NCBI RefSeq assembly: GCF_008795955.1
Contig: NZ_VMHN01000006.1
Span: forward strand, 62,001 to 126,000
Origin: Marinobacter denitrificans
Lineage (GTDB): Bacteria > Pseudomonadota > Gammaproteobacteria > Pseudomonadales > Oleiphilaceae
Length of the DNA: 64,000 nt
Reading direction: 5' to 3'
The notes under the pieces are model-generated. The model was given only the letters and a program-made list of their open reading frames with translations, did no database searches and was not told the DNA's origin. This document shows, piece by piece, positions 56,540 through 64,000 of the stretch (position 1 is the first letter of the stretch; each line of letters opens with the position of its first letter). Position numbers and translations under genes: made by a program.

Positions 56540-57484
56540 TTACCTCTCCCTGCCTTGCTTTTGGCCACGGCGGGCACGGGGGTGGCTCTGGTCGTATACC
56601 TTTGCCAGGTGCTGAAAATCGAGATGAGTATAGACTTGTGTTGTTGCTATGTCGGCATGGCCCAGTAGTTCCTGAACAGCACGCAGGTCGCCGCTGGATT
56701 CCAGCATATGACTGGCGAAGGAGTGCCGAAGAAGATGAGGATGCAACCGTTGGTCGGCCCCTTTCGCCAGGCCCCAACGGCTGAGCCGGGACTGTATGCT
56801 GCGGGTGCTTAGCCTGTCACCCCGACGGCTTACATACAGGGCGCTTTCTCCCTCAGGCGCTATTGTCTGGCGCACTTCAAGCCAGTTGGCAAGTGCATCC
56901 AGCGCCTTGCGGCCTACGGGAAGGATGCGCTCCTTGTTGCCTTTACCCATCACCCGGACCTCGCCCCCACGATGGTCCACCGAGTGAAGGTCCAGGCCTG
57001 CCAGTTCCGACAAGCGCAGCCCGGATGAATACATCAGCTCGAACATGCTCAGGTCGCGAATTTCCAGTGGATCGTCAGGGGCCGCGTCCAGCAGATGATT
57101 AAGCTGGTCGACGTCAGCCACCTTGGGCAGACGCCTGCCAGCCTTCGGGGCGCGGATATCCAGGGCGGGGTTATCCGTAGCGAGACGTTCACGCAGCAGG
57201 TATTCGTAAAAGCGACGTATTGCAGAGAGGTGGCGGGCGATACTGCGCCCGCCAAGCCCTTCACGGCTCAACTGGGCGACGTAGCGCCGCAGATCATGGC
57301 TGGTCACCGACCGCCAGGCAGCGGATAGCTGTCGCTCAACCCAGACAAGGAAACGATTGAGATCCTCACGGTAACTGCTGCAGGTGCGCGGCGAGTGCCG
57401 TTTTTCCGAGGCCAGGTAACGCAGAAAACCTTCCAATGGCTCTGCGAGCGCGGCAGATGTGCTCCTCTCCGCGGCCGGCGTCAT
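56540..57484 (-). CDS. xerC: tyrosine recombinase XerC
   Basis: Acts with XerD at dif to resolve chromosome dimers. It has 314 residues. Catalytic residues seen are Arg in MYSSGLRLSELAGL, Lys in GKGNKERILPVG, HxxR in HPHLLRHSFASHML, and His and Tyr in LGHADIATTQVYTH. The N-terminal core-binding domain is present. It sits downstream of DUF484, as in the standard gammaproteobacterial order. Confidence 0.95.
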   Translation of the reverse strand: MTPAAERSTSAALAEPLEGFLRYLASEKRHSPRTCSSYREDLNRFLVWVERQLSAAWRSVTSHDLRRYVAQLSREGLGGRSIARHLSAIRRFYEYLLRERLATDNPALDIRAPKAGRRLPKVADVDQLNHLLDAAPDDPLEIRDLSMFELMYSSGLRLSELAGLDLHSVDHRGGEVRVMGKGNKERILPVGRKALDALANWLEVRQTIAPEGESALYVSRRGDRLSTRSIQSRLSRWGLAKGADQRLHPHLLRHSFASHMLESSGDLRAVQELLGHADIATTQVYTHLDFQHLAKVYDQSHPRARRGQKQGRER

Positions 57485-57486
57485 GC

Positions 57487-58233
57487 TCAGCGAGACTCCG
57501 CCACCACGTCAGTCAACGGCACAGCAGCCGTGTGTCGCTGAAGGATGGGGGGAAGCAACCGGCTAAGGGTATCGCTGATATAAGTCAGGAACAGTGAGCC
57601 CATGCTCTGGTCGAAATACCCGGTTTCACAACTGCCAACCGCGAACACGCCAACCAGTTCATCATGCCGCAAGGGCACCAGGGCCACCGAGGCAATGGGT
57701 TCTTCCCGATCAGGAAACAGGAAGCTTCGCTCGCTTTCACGGAACTGGCCACACACCGCACGATTACCTTCCAGAAGGCCGCCCAGGCGGGCTTTTGCCA
57801 CTTCCGGCGCCACCACATGCAGGGCACCCTGTGCCGCCGCGGGTAGCTCGGAATCAGTGAATAGAATGACTGACGCGGCATCCAGACCGAAGTCCCCACG
57901 GATACTGTCGTCAATGGCCGCCGCCATGTCATTCAGATTACGTGCTTCGATCACCTGCATTAACAGTCGCTTGCTTTTCTCGAACAGACGATCGTTATGA
58001 CGGGCAATGGAAACCAGCTCTACCAGTTCCCGTCGGAGGGTATCGCGCTGTTCGCGGAACAGATGCACCTGACGTTCCACCAGCGAAATCGCGCGGCCGC
58101 TGTCATGGGGCAGTGTCAGGCTGCGCAGCAGCTCGTCCTGTTCCACAAAGAAGTCGGGGTTGTCCCGCAGATAGTCTGCGACGGCTTCCGGTGTGAGCTC
58201 TCCGGCCTTCTTGTGGGCCGTTTGGTCTGTCAT
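57487..58233 (-). CDS. DUF484-family protein (GAF-like)
   Basis: A 248-residue cytoplasmic protein. The N-terminal part LTPEAVADYLRDNPDFFVEQDELL and following coiled coil (SLVERQVHLFREQRDTLRREL) are the DUF484 signature; a GAF-like C-domain follows. Function unknown. The start at 58233 is set by CAGGAGAGCAGC upstream; a longer frame to 58380 runs inside dapF. Family members usually lie between dapF and xerC, as here. Confidence 0.9.
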   Translation of the reverse strand: MTDQTAHKKAGELTPEAVADYLRDNPDFFVEQDELLRSLTLPHDSGRAISLVERQVHLFREQRDTLRRELVELVSIARHNDRLFEKSKRLLMQVIEARNLNDMAAAIDDSIRGDFGLDAASVILFTDSELPAAAQGALHVVAPEVAKARLGGLLEGNRAVCGQFRESERSFLFPDREEPIASVALVPLRHDELVGVFAVGSCETGYFDQSMGSLFLTYISDTLSRLLPPILQRHTAAVPLTDVVAESR

Positions 58234-58249
58234 GCTGCTCTCCTGATAG

Positions 58250-59233
58250 TCAGGGCTTTGATGTAACTGGCTGGCGATGGCGATTCTGCTGCCGCGAATG
58301 TCCCGGCCTTGTATCGCCCTGCCGCGTGTTTTTGCGACGTCGCGGGGGCTGGTCCCCCGGCAAGCGAAGCTGGCCTTCAAAGACGCTGGCTGTAGGGCCT
58401 TCCATCATAACAGGGGTCCCTTCACCCTGCCATTCAATGACCAGATGACCGCCCTTCAGCTCCACATCTACGCGGTTATCCAGCAGGCCGCGTAAACAAC
58501 CCGCAACAACGGCCGCACAGGCACCGCTGCCACAGGCCATAGTTTCACCGGACCCGCGTTCGAACACCCGCAGCCGCGCGTGGGTACGGTCGAGGATCTG
58601 CAAAAATCCGATATTGGCTCGCGCAGGAAACCGGGGATGGTTCTCCAGCCGTGGCCCGAGCTCTCCCACTGGGGCGGATTCCACGTCGTCCACCACCAGC
58701 ACCCCATGGGGGTTGCCCATGGATACGGCGCTGAGTTCCACGGTTTCACCGCCCACTTCCACCGTATAGATATCCTTGCGACGATCGGCGGCGAAAGGAA
58801 TAGCCGGAGGATTCAGTTCTGGAACTCCCATGTCCACGGTTACCATACCGCCCCGGCCCACTCTGAGCTCAATGACACCCTTGGCAGTCTGAACCCGGAT
58901 CACTTTCTTGTTGGTCAGGCGCTGGTCCCGGACAAAGCGCGCAAAACAGCGGGCGCCATTGCCACACTGTTCCACTTCCGAGCCGTCGCTGTTGAAAATC
59001 CGGTAACGAAAATCCACATCCGGCAGCCCCGGAGGCTCAACCACCAATAACTGATCGAAACCGATGCCAAAATGCCGGTCGGCAAGCTCACGAATCATCT
59101 CCGGGCGCAGGCGGAACGGTTGGCTGATCGCGTCCACCACCATGAAATCGTTTCCCAGACCGTGCATCTTGGTGAAACTGAGCATGGGCCCCTGCCCGCG
59201 TCGAGGCTGATTCATACCATCATCCCCAGTCAT
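58250..59233 (-). CDS. dapF: diaminopimelate epimerase with C-terminal extension
   Basis: Interconverts LL- and meso-diaminopimelate for lysine and peptidoglycan synthesis. It has 327 residues. The two catalytic cysteines lie in [13 protein letters not shown] and [30 protein letters not shown] is the N-terminal signature. The usual core ends near EGQLRLPG, and about 34 extra basic residues follow ([17 protein letters not shown] and more). The start is either 59233, which overlaps the lysA stop (ATGA), or a later in-frame ATG at 59215 or 59185. The family usually begins close to FTKMHG. Confidence 0.93.
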   Translation of the reverse strand: MTGDDGMNQPRRGQGPMLSFTKMHGLGNDFMVVDAISQPFRLRPEMIRELADRHFGIGFDQLLVVEPPGLPDVDFRYRIFNSDGSEVEQCGNGARCFARFVRDQRLTNKKVIRVQTAKGVIELRVGRGGMVTVDMGVPELNPPAIPFAADRRKDIYTVEVGGETVELSAVSMGNPHGVLVVDDVESAPVGELGPRLENHPRFPARANIGFLQILDRTHARLRVFERGSGETMACGSGACAAVVAGCLRGLLDNRVDVELKGGHLVIEWQGEGTPVMMEGPTASVFEGQLRLPGDQPPRRRKNTRQGDTRPGHSRQQNRHRQPVTSKP

Positions 59234-60480
59234 TCCGGCAGGCAGCTTTCGGGGCCGAGCTGCTCTTCGAGGGTTTCCCGGCGCCGTACGACGTGGACCT
59301 GGTCACCATCCACCATCAGCTCCGGTGGACGGTTACGGGTGTTGTAGTTGGAACTCATAACAAAACCATAGGCTCCGGCCGAACGAACCGCCAGCAAATC
59401 CCCGGCCTGAAGCCGCAGTTTGCGATCCTTGCCGAGAAAATCACCGGTTTCGCACACCGGGCCAACGAGATCCCAGGCCTTTTCCTCGCCATCAGTGTGT
59501 GGTGTAACCGGGATAATAGCCTGCCATGCACTGTAGAGGGCCGGTCGGATCAGATCATTCATCGCCGCGTCAATAATGGCAAAATTGCGATGTTCCGTGC
59601 ACTTGAGGAACTCCACCCGCGTCAACAGGATACCGGCGTTGGCTGCTATGGAGCGGCCGGGCTCCATGATGAGTTCCAGCTCACGGTCGCCCAGACGTTC
59701 CGCCAGCGCGGTGACATAATCCGACGGCTGGGGTGGTTGCTCGCGGTCATAGGTGACGCCCAGGCCACCGCCCATGTCCAGGTGGCGGATGACGATGCCT
59801 TTCTCCGCCAGGGTGTCGATCAGCACCAGCACCCGGTCCAGAGCATCCAGGAACGGCGTTACCGACGTCAGCTGGGAACCGATATGACAGTCCACGCCCT
59901 GTATATCCAGATGGGGCATGGCAGCGGCGCGTTCATAGACCGCCGGAGCCTCTGCGATGTCGATACCGAACTTGTTTTCTTTCAAGCCGGTGGAAATATA
60001 GGGATGCGTACCCGCATCCACGTCGGGATTTACCCGCAGGGATACCGGCGCTTTGACACCAAGCTCACCCGCCACTTCATTGAGCCGGTCCAGCTCGGTG
60101 TCAGATTCCACATTGAAACAGCGAACCCCGGCTTCCAGGGCCCGGCGCATTTCCCAGCGCTGCTTGCCAACACCGGAAAATACGGTCTTTGCAGGATCGC
60201 CACCGGCGCGAACCACCCGCTCCAGTTCGCCGGCCGATACGATATCGAAACCGGCACCAAGCCGCGCCAGCACGTTCAGTACGGCAATATTGCTATTGGC
60301 CTTAACGGCATAGCAGACCAGATGCGGGCGGCCGGCCAGGGCATCATCGTAAGCGTGATAATGTCGCTCCAGCGTGGCACGGGAGTAAACATAGGCGGGC
60401 GTGCCGAACCGCTCGGCAATCGTCGCAACCGGTACGTCTTCGGCGTACAACTCGCCGTTACGGTAGTTAAAGTGGTCCAT
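59230..60480 (-). CDS. lysA: diaminopimelate decarboxylase
   Basis: PLP fold-III enzyme converting meso-diaminopimelate to lysine. It has 416 residues. The PLP-binding Lys is in [15 protein letters not shown] at about residues 52-66. [29 protein letters not shown] and [12 protein letters not shown] are the family blocks, the last carrying the active-site Cys. It overlaps dapF by 4 bases and follows lptM by 38. Confidence 0.96.
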   Translation of the reverse strand: MDHFNYRNGELYAEDVPVATIAERFGTPAYVYSRATLERHYHAYDDALAGRPHLVCYAVKANSNIAVLNVLARLGAGFDIVSAGELERVVRAGGDPAKTVFSGVGKQRWEMRRALEAGVRCFNVESDTELDRLNEVAGELGVKAPVSLRVNPDVDAGTHPYISTGLKENKFGIDIAEAPAVYERAAAMPHLDIQGVDCHIGSQLTSVTPFLDALDRVLVLIDTLAEKGIVIRHLDMGGGLGVTYDREQPPQPSDYVTALAERLGDRELELIMEPGRSIAANAGILLTRVEFLKCTEHRNFAIIDAAMNDLIRPALYSAWQAIIPVTPHTDGEEKAWDLVGPVCETGDFLGKDRKLRLQAGDLLAVRSAGAYGFVMSSNYNTRNRPPELMVDGDQVHVVRRRETLEEQLGPESCLPE

Positions 60481-60518
60481 GTAAATCCTGAGTCTGTTGG
60501 CGGGGCGGCAGGCCGGGC

Positions 60519-60686
60519 CTAACGGTCAACGGCGTCATCGTCCCGGCCTTGTTCGCTGTCGCTGGCCTGTTCAGCCGCGGTGTCAGTGCCGGACGGTGCC
60601 TCCCGGTACAACGGGCCTTTCTGACCACAGCCCGCGATAAACCCGGCCATCACCAGCAGAAATATGATTGTCTGTCCTGGCTTCAT
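60519..60686 (-). CDS. lptM: small lipoprotein LptM
   Basis: A 55-residue lipoprotein (YifL/LppL family). The N-terminus MKPGQTIIFLLVMAGFIAGC ends in the lipobox, and the next residues GQKGPLY are the family motif (C-G-x-K-G-P-L-Y). The rest is acidic (TAAEQASDSEQGRDDDAVDR). In E. coli LptM helps LptD assemble into the outer membrane (family knowledge). Its position before lysA-dapF is standard. Confidence 0.92.
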   Translation of the reverse strand: MKPGQTIIFLLVMAGFIAGCGQKGPLYREAPSGTDTAAEQASDSEQGRDDDAVDR

Positions 60687-60772
60687 GGGTAACTGCCCCT
60701 GTTTCTGTATGGGCGAAGTATACCTGAGAGGGGCCGTGCCCGGCGAGATTCCACAGGTACTGATTGGGGGCG

Positions 60773-63625
60773 CTAGAGGTGCTGATTCAGGGCATTTTCC
60801 AGTTCTGAGCGGTAATACAGATATTGAATCGTCTGGATATCCTGCTGATAGACCTGAGGGTCGAGGTCGTGAGGCAGGTGAATGTCGGTCAGGTACACGG
60901 GATACCGTTCCGGGCTATGGCGCAAAGACCGGATATAATGGGCCACCGCCGGAATCAGCTGATTGCCGTACTCCTGCACGGTGAATTCCTGGTCCCCGCA
61001 GAAAATGTCAAAACGAACGCGGGAATCGCCTTCCTGGATTCCGATAGCCTGCACCTCAAGCCCTGGCAAAGGTACATTGCTGTCGGCATCAGGACGTCGC
61101 TCGGCATTCCAGTGACCGTCCCGAAGCACCATCTCATAGCATCGGGTTCCACCGATGTCCGCCACGGTATCGAGTTGCCTTAACTGCCTTCGCTCTGTCA
61201 GGTTCTCCAGAAATCGCAGCAACGGCACGAGCAGATAGCGCCGATTGACATACCCCTGCCCCCAGGAGAACACCGACCCCAGCTCATCCACGATCCAGAC
61301 CCGGGCCTTGTCACCACTGACACGGTAAAACACCTGGATATTGCCGGGCTCACTGGCATGGCAGACCGTTCGTAACGGCAGGTCATCCAGCAGGGCATGA
61401 CGGTCAAAAACAACCGGAACATAGGATTCCTGGGGCTTGGCCAGATAGGTCATCAGCGCCTCCGCACTATCCAGTGCAACAAACCCCGGCTCCGCCCCAT
61501 TGAATCGCAATACAAAAAACCGCCGGTCCATCTCGATCACATAGCGAAGCGGATGTGGGCCTGTGCCACCTGCAAAAAAATGGCGCATGACATCGGTAAA
61601 AAGCTCTTTCACCCGGCGGGCGATGGTGGCACCGTGGCCTTTGTTGTGGCTGTGAACCATGATCTCCGGTAATCGGTCCGGAGCTCCCGCCACCGAGGCC
61701 AGAACATTTTTCAGGCACTGGATCAGGGTGTCACCGGCCGCATAATGCTGCAGACTGACCTCATGCCAACTATTGAAGGTAACCTGGTCAATGGTACTCA
61801 CCAGGTTTTCGCGGCCACCGCTGAACCCCAGGGAGTCGTGCCGGGCACTGAGCTTGTGCAGCCCCCGTTCGGTCAGGTGAGCCTGCGGGTCCAGCCCCAC
61901 ATTCACGAAAAGCAGGTTCCGCAGCGAATGCACCCCCCTGGACAGGGCCTCCCGGCCAGCCGGCGCTACAGGAAACGGCAGAAACGAACTCAAGGCATCC
62001 AGCATTTCGCGTAACTCCGCCACCGAAGCCGTACTGGTGCCGGCCCGCACGTTCAGCCGGGTTGAGCGGCTTAAAAGGCCATTACAGTAGCACCACACCA
62101 TCAGCTCGGTCAGATTTCCGGAACGTCGGATCACCGGTTGCCAGAACGCATCGGAAGGGTCTTCAAGATCGCGGTATAACAGCCAGCCGTCGTAACCTGC
62201 CGCGCCGCCCTGTTCCGACTGGTGGTGGAAAGCCAGATTCTCTTCCGCCAGAGAGGGGGCCAGCCCGGGATTAATCTGTTCAATTTTGCCGGCCTTGCGC
62301 TGAAAGGCCGCATAGAGCTTTCGTCCCAACAGGTTCATATCGTTACTGCTGATGGCAGCACGAGTGCCATGATCCCGGGCCAGCCGCGACAACAGGCGAT
62401 AGCTGTGGGTAAGCTCCGCGACCACTGCCCTTCGCAGGATCACCACGTCCTCTGCTCGCCAGCGGATCCGGTTATCAAGATTCCCGATCTCCGCAGCCGT
62501 CCATCCCCAGGCATTGACCAGCGCCTGGAGCAGACTGGTCCGCCAGCCGGCAACCAGTTGCGCAGATCGGGTCAGCGGCAGGCCAGCTTTCAGATAAAGG
62601 CTCTGCCGCACCAGCGCCAGGCGGTCAGGGGCATCTTCCTCCAGCAGCCAGTGCTCCAGGCGCTCATAAAGCAACACGTAGGGATCGAGCCGGTCCGGGT
62701 CGGTTTCGCCGGCATAGACCGCAGCCTTGAATACCAGTGACAGAAGGGGCTCGCCCTCTCCCCGGGCATAACACTCAATCAGCAGCAATTTGAGAATGGA
62801 CTTCCAGGGCGCATCAATACCCTTGTACAACTGCCAGACACCGGCACCAAGGAACTCTTCCGGCGGTATCGCCACCGCCGGGCCGAAATCAATGTACTCA
62901 TCACCACGAATAAAACGGCAGTCAATCAGTTGCCGGGCACATTCGTCATAACGGTTTTCATCATCCACCGGCACCAGCCACCACAACGGGTAGCAGCCAC
63001 CCAGGTGTATGCTGGTGCGATAGAACTCGTCGAGCAGAAGATAATGCTGCGCACTGCCGCAGTTTTCGCCAGTGACCTCGGCGCGTTGGCGCCCGGCCCG
63101 CCAGTCTGCGGCAGAGAAAACAAACACATGCAGTTCCACCCCCAGCGTTGACGCCCAGGCCGCAAGGCTCTCTGCCTTACGCTCGAGACAACGCACCCCG
63201 CGCTCGGGCAGGTCCGGGCGATGACACAACCAGATATCCAGGTCACTTGCCACCGAATGCCCAAGCGTACCGGGGCTGCCCATCAGGAACAGAGCCTCCA
63301 GGTCCGGCTTCCGTCGCCCTTCGTCCTTTAGCGAGAAAGTCCGCGCAAGCCGCCTGGCGGCATTCAACGTCGGCTCCGTGGGCTGGTAATGGCTCAACCC
63401 ATAGGGGCAGTCGCTGTCGAGGTAGCCTGGAAGCGCAGGATGGTTGAGGTGAAACACCAGCGGCAGTACTTCCAGAGCTACTTGCTGGCGATAGGTCAGA
63501 GCTGAACGGGCGCGCTCCCAGCGATGCTGATTGACAGCCATGAACCGGTCCCGCAACCGTCGCAGCGTTTTTCTGTCGATACCCTCGTCAAAATCCAGGG
63601 CAATGGGAGCGGCGTGATTGGTCAA
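60773..63625 (-). CDS. cyaA: class I adenylate cyclase
   Basis: Makes cAMP from ATP. The 950-residue length suits the enterobacterial/pseudomonad class I. Seen are the catalytic-region FLMGSPGTLGHSVASDLDIWLCH, the signature FLGAGVWQLYKGIDAPWKSIL and the second signature NSWHEVSLQHYAAG. Translation likely starts at TTG 63625, with GGAG 5 bases upstream; an in-frame ATG at 63751 would add 42 unconserved residues. With a Crp-type receptor elsewhere, and Crc in this window, both carbon-control systems are represented. Confidence 0.94.
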   Translation of the reverse strand: MTNHAAPIALDFDEGIDRKTLRRLRDRFMAVNQHRWERARSALTYRQQVALEVLPLVFHLNHPALPGYLDSDCPYGLSHYQPTEPTLNAARRLARTFSLKDEGRRKPDLEALFLMGSPGTLGHSVASDLDIWLCHRPDLPERGVRCLERKAESLAAWASTLGVELHVFVFSAADWRAGRQRAEVTGENCGSAQHYLLLDEFYRTSIHLGGCYPLWWLVPVDDENRYDECARQLIDCRFIRGDEYIDFGPAVAIPPEEFLGAGVWQLYKGIDAPWKSILKLLLIECYARGEGEPLLSLVFKAAVYAGETDPDRLDPYVLLYERLEHWLLEEDAPDRLALVRQSLYLKAGLPLTRSAQLVAGWRTSLLQALVNAWGWTAAEIGNLDNRIRWRAEDVVILRRAVVAELTHSYRLLSRLARDHGTRAAISSNDMNLLGRKLYAAFQRKAGKIEQINPGLAPSLAEENLAFHHQSEQGGAAGYDGWLLYRDLEDPSDAFWQPVIRRSGNLTELMVWCYCNGLLSRSTRLNVRAGTSTASVAELREMLDALSSFLPFPVAPAGREALSRGVHSLRNLLFVNVGLDPQAHLTERGLHKLSARHDSLGFSGGRENLVSTIDQVTFNSWHEVSLQHYAAGDTLIQCLKNVLASVAGAPDRLPEIMVHSHNKGHGATIARRVKELFTDVMRHFFAGGTGPHPLRYVIEMDRRFFVLRFNGAEPGFVALDSAEALMTYLAKPQESYVPVVFDRHALLDDLPLRTVCHASEPGNIQVFYRVSGDKARVWIVDELGSVFSWGQGYVNRRYLLVPLLRFLENLTERRQLRQLDTVADIGGTRCYEMVLRDGHWNAERRPDADSNVPLPGLEVQAIGIQEGDSRVRFDIFCGDQEFTVQEYGNQLIPAVAHYIRSLRHSPERYPVYLTDIHLPHDLDPQVYQQDIQTIQYLYYRSELENALNQHL

Positions 63626-63773
63626 GGTGACTCCGCGGGAGAGGTTCTTTCCGATATCATTATCAGTATGATGAACGCATCGTGGCAAAACCGGTAAAAA
63701 AATAAAAGCGGGACTACTTTTTATAACACTTCTAATACCATCCTGCGGCAAAACTGGCTGAGGTTATTGTGTC

Positions 63774-64000
63774 GTGAAAGAATTCTTTATCCGTCGGGAT
63801 CGCTCAGACGCGCCTCCGGGCATAGAACGCCGAACCCTGATCCGCATTGACGACGAAGGCGTCATCGTCTTTGCCGATCACCACGCCGAGTCTGTGCTGG
63901 GTTACGACGCCAGCGAACTGGAAGGGCGGAAGGTACAGTGCATACTCGCTGCCCGCCAGGACGATCCGTTCGCCCCGGCCCACCGCCATCGCATTGAAAA
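63774..64000 (+). CDS. PAS-domain protein, 3' end missing
   Basis: The first ~75 residues of a gene cut by the window edge. A GTG start at 63774 is supported by GAGG about 9 bases upstream. The sequence IRIDDEGVIVFADHHAESVLGYDASELEGRKVQCIL is a PAS-domain start, as in chemotaxis or GGDEF/EAL sensors. It is divergent from cyaA across about 150 bases. The output domain is not visible. Confidence 0.7.
   Translation, partial: MKEFFIRRDRSDAPPGIERRTLIRIDDEGVIVFADHHAESVLGYDASELEGRKVQCILAARQDDPFAPAHRHRIE

Noticed and set aside
58234..58380. Longer start for the DUF484 gene
   Set aside because: The extra residues lie inside dapF on the same strand, and the ATG at 58233 has a good ribosome site and matches the family start.
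59293..60522. 409-codon open frame on the plus strand opposite lysA
   Set aside because: Shadow of lysA, which carries all the family motifs; no independent start signals.

Overview
The window reads as chromosomal DNA of a Marinobacter-like marine gammaproteobacterium. This is inferred from gene order and protein character: rph-crc-pyrE, polA next to a DUF2782 gene, pilT-pilU, yggS-proC-yggT, metX-metW, glnK-amtB and xerC-DUF484-dapF-lysA-lptM-cyaA are Pseudomonas/Marinobacter-type arrangements. It is almost wholly housekeeping. I see no prophage, insertion sequence, CRISPR array, tRNA or rRNA.

Layout. 1-4.8 kb (minus): rpoZ (cut by the window start), gmk, an operon of two paralogous periplasmic binding proteins plus a membrane diguanylate cyclase, and yicC. 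5-9.6 kb: rph, crc, pyrE, a DUF4124 gene, a phasin-like gene with a histone-like tail, a lipoprotein with a fibronectin-III-like domain, and a DUF2782 gene. 9.7-16.9 kb: polA, a small unknown gene, fadL, and the pilus-retraction ATPases pilU and pilT separated by a striking palindromic repeat. 17-26.1 kb (plus): yggS-proC-yggT, a dynamin-like GTPase, and a tightly overlapping metX-metW-DUF4426-rdgB-hemW-membrane protein operon. 26.1-31.9 kb: trmB, comM and ubiK (minus), glnK-amtB behind a sigma-54/NtrC-type control region (plus), and speE (minus). 32-36.2 kb: speA, an ECF sigma/ChrR anti-sigma pair with a possible autoregulatory promoter, and an SDR gene. 36.3-44.6 kb: a large acyl-CoA dehydrogenase, a candidate small RNA, tcdA, a cation/proton antiporter, a quinone-reductase-like protein, a thioesterase, an SMP-30-like protein and an alpha/beta hydrolase. 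44.7-48.3 kb: a 30-residue peptide gene with its own terminator, divergent from an AraC-type regulator co-transcribed with cardiolipin synthase, then a GntR regulator. 48.3-56.5 kb: a patatin/BamA-type autotransporter, two uncharacterised genes, a sensor kinase with two binding-protein domains, a DUF2789 gene and a second diguanylate cyclase. 56.5-64 kb: xerC, DUF484, dapF, lysA, lptM, cyaA and the start of a PAS-domain gene.

Functional themes. Carbon and second-messenger control (crc, cyaA, two diguanylate cyclases) sits beside nitrogen control (glnK-amtB), polyamine synthesis (speA, speE), lysine and methionine synthesis, fatty-acid uptake and oxidation (fadL, acyl-CoA dehydrogenase, thioesterase), and retractile pili with comM, which suggests possible natural transformation.

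The least conventional elements are the peptide/AraC intergenic region (44.7-45.0 kb), the 26-bp inverted repeat between pilU and pilT, the candidate RNA near 38.2 kb, and a set of perfect stem-loops that contain or abut stop codons but lack U-tracts. The only gene-free stretch above 300 bases is 28824-29223, which holds the glnK control region.
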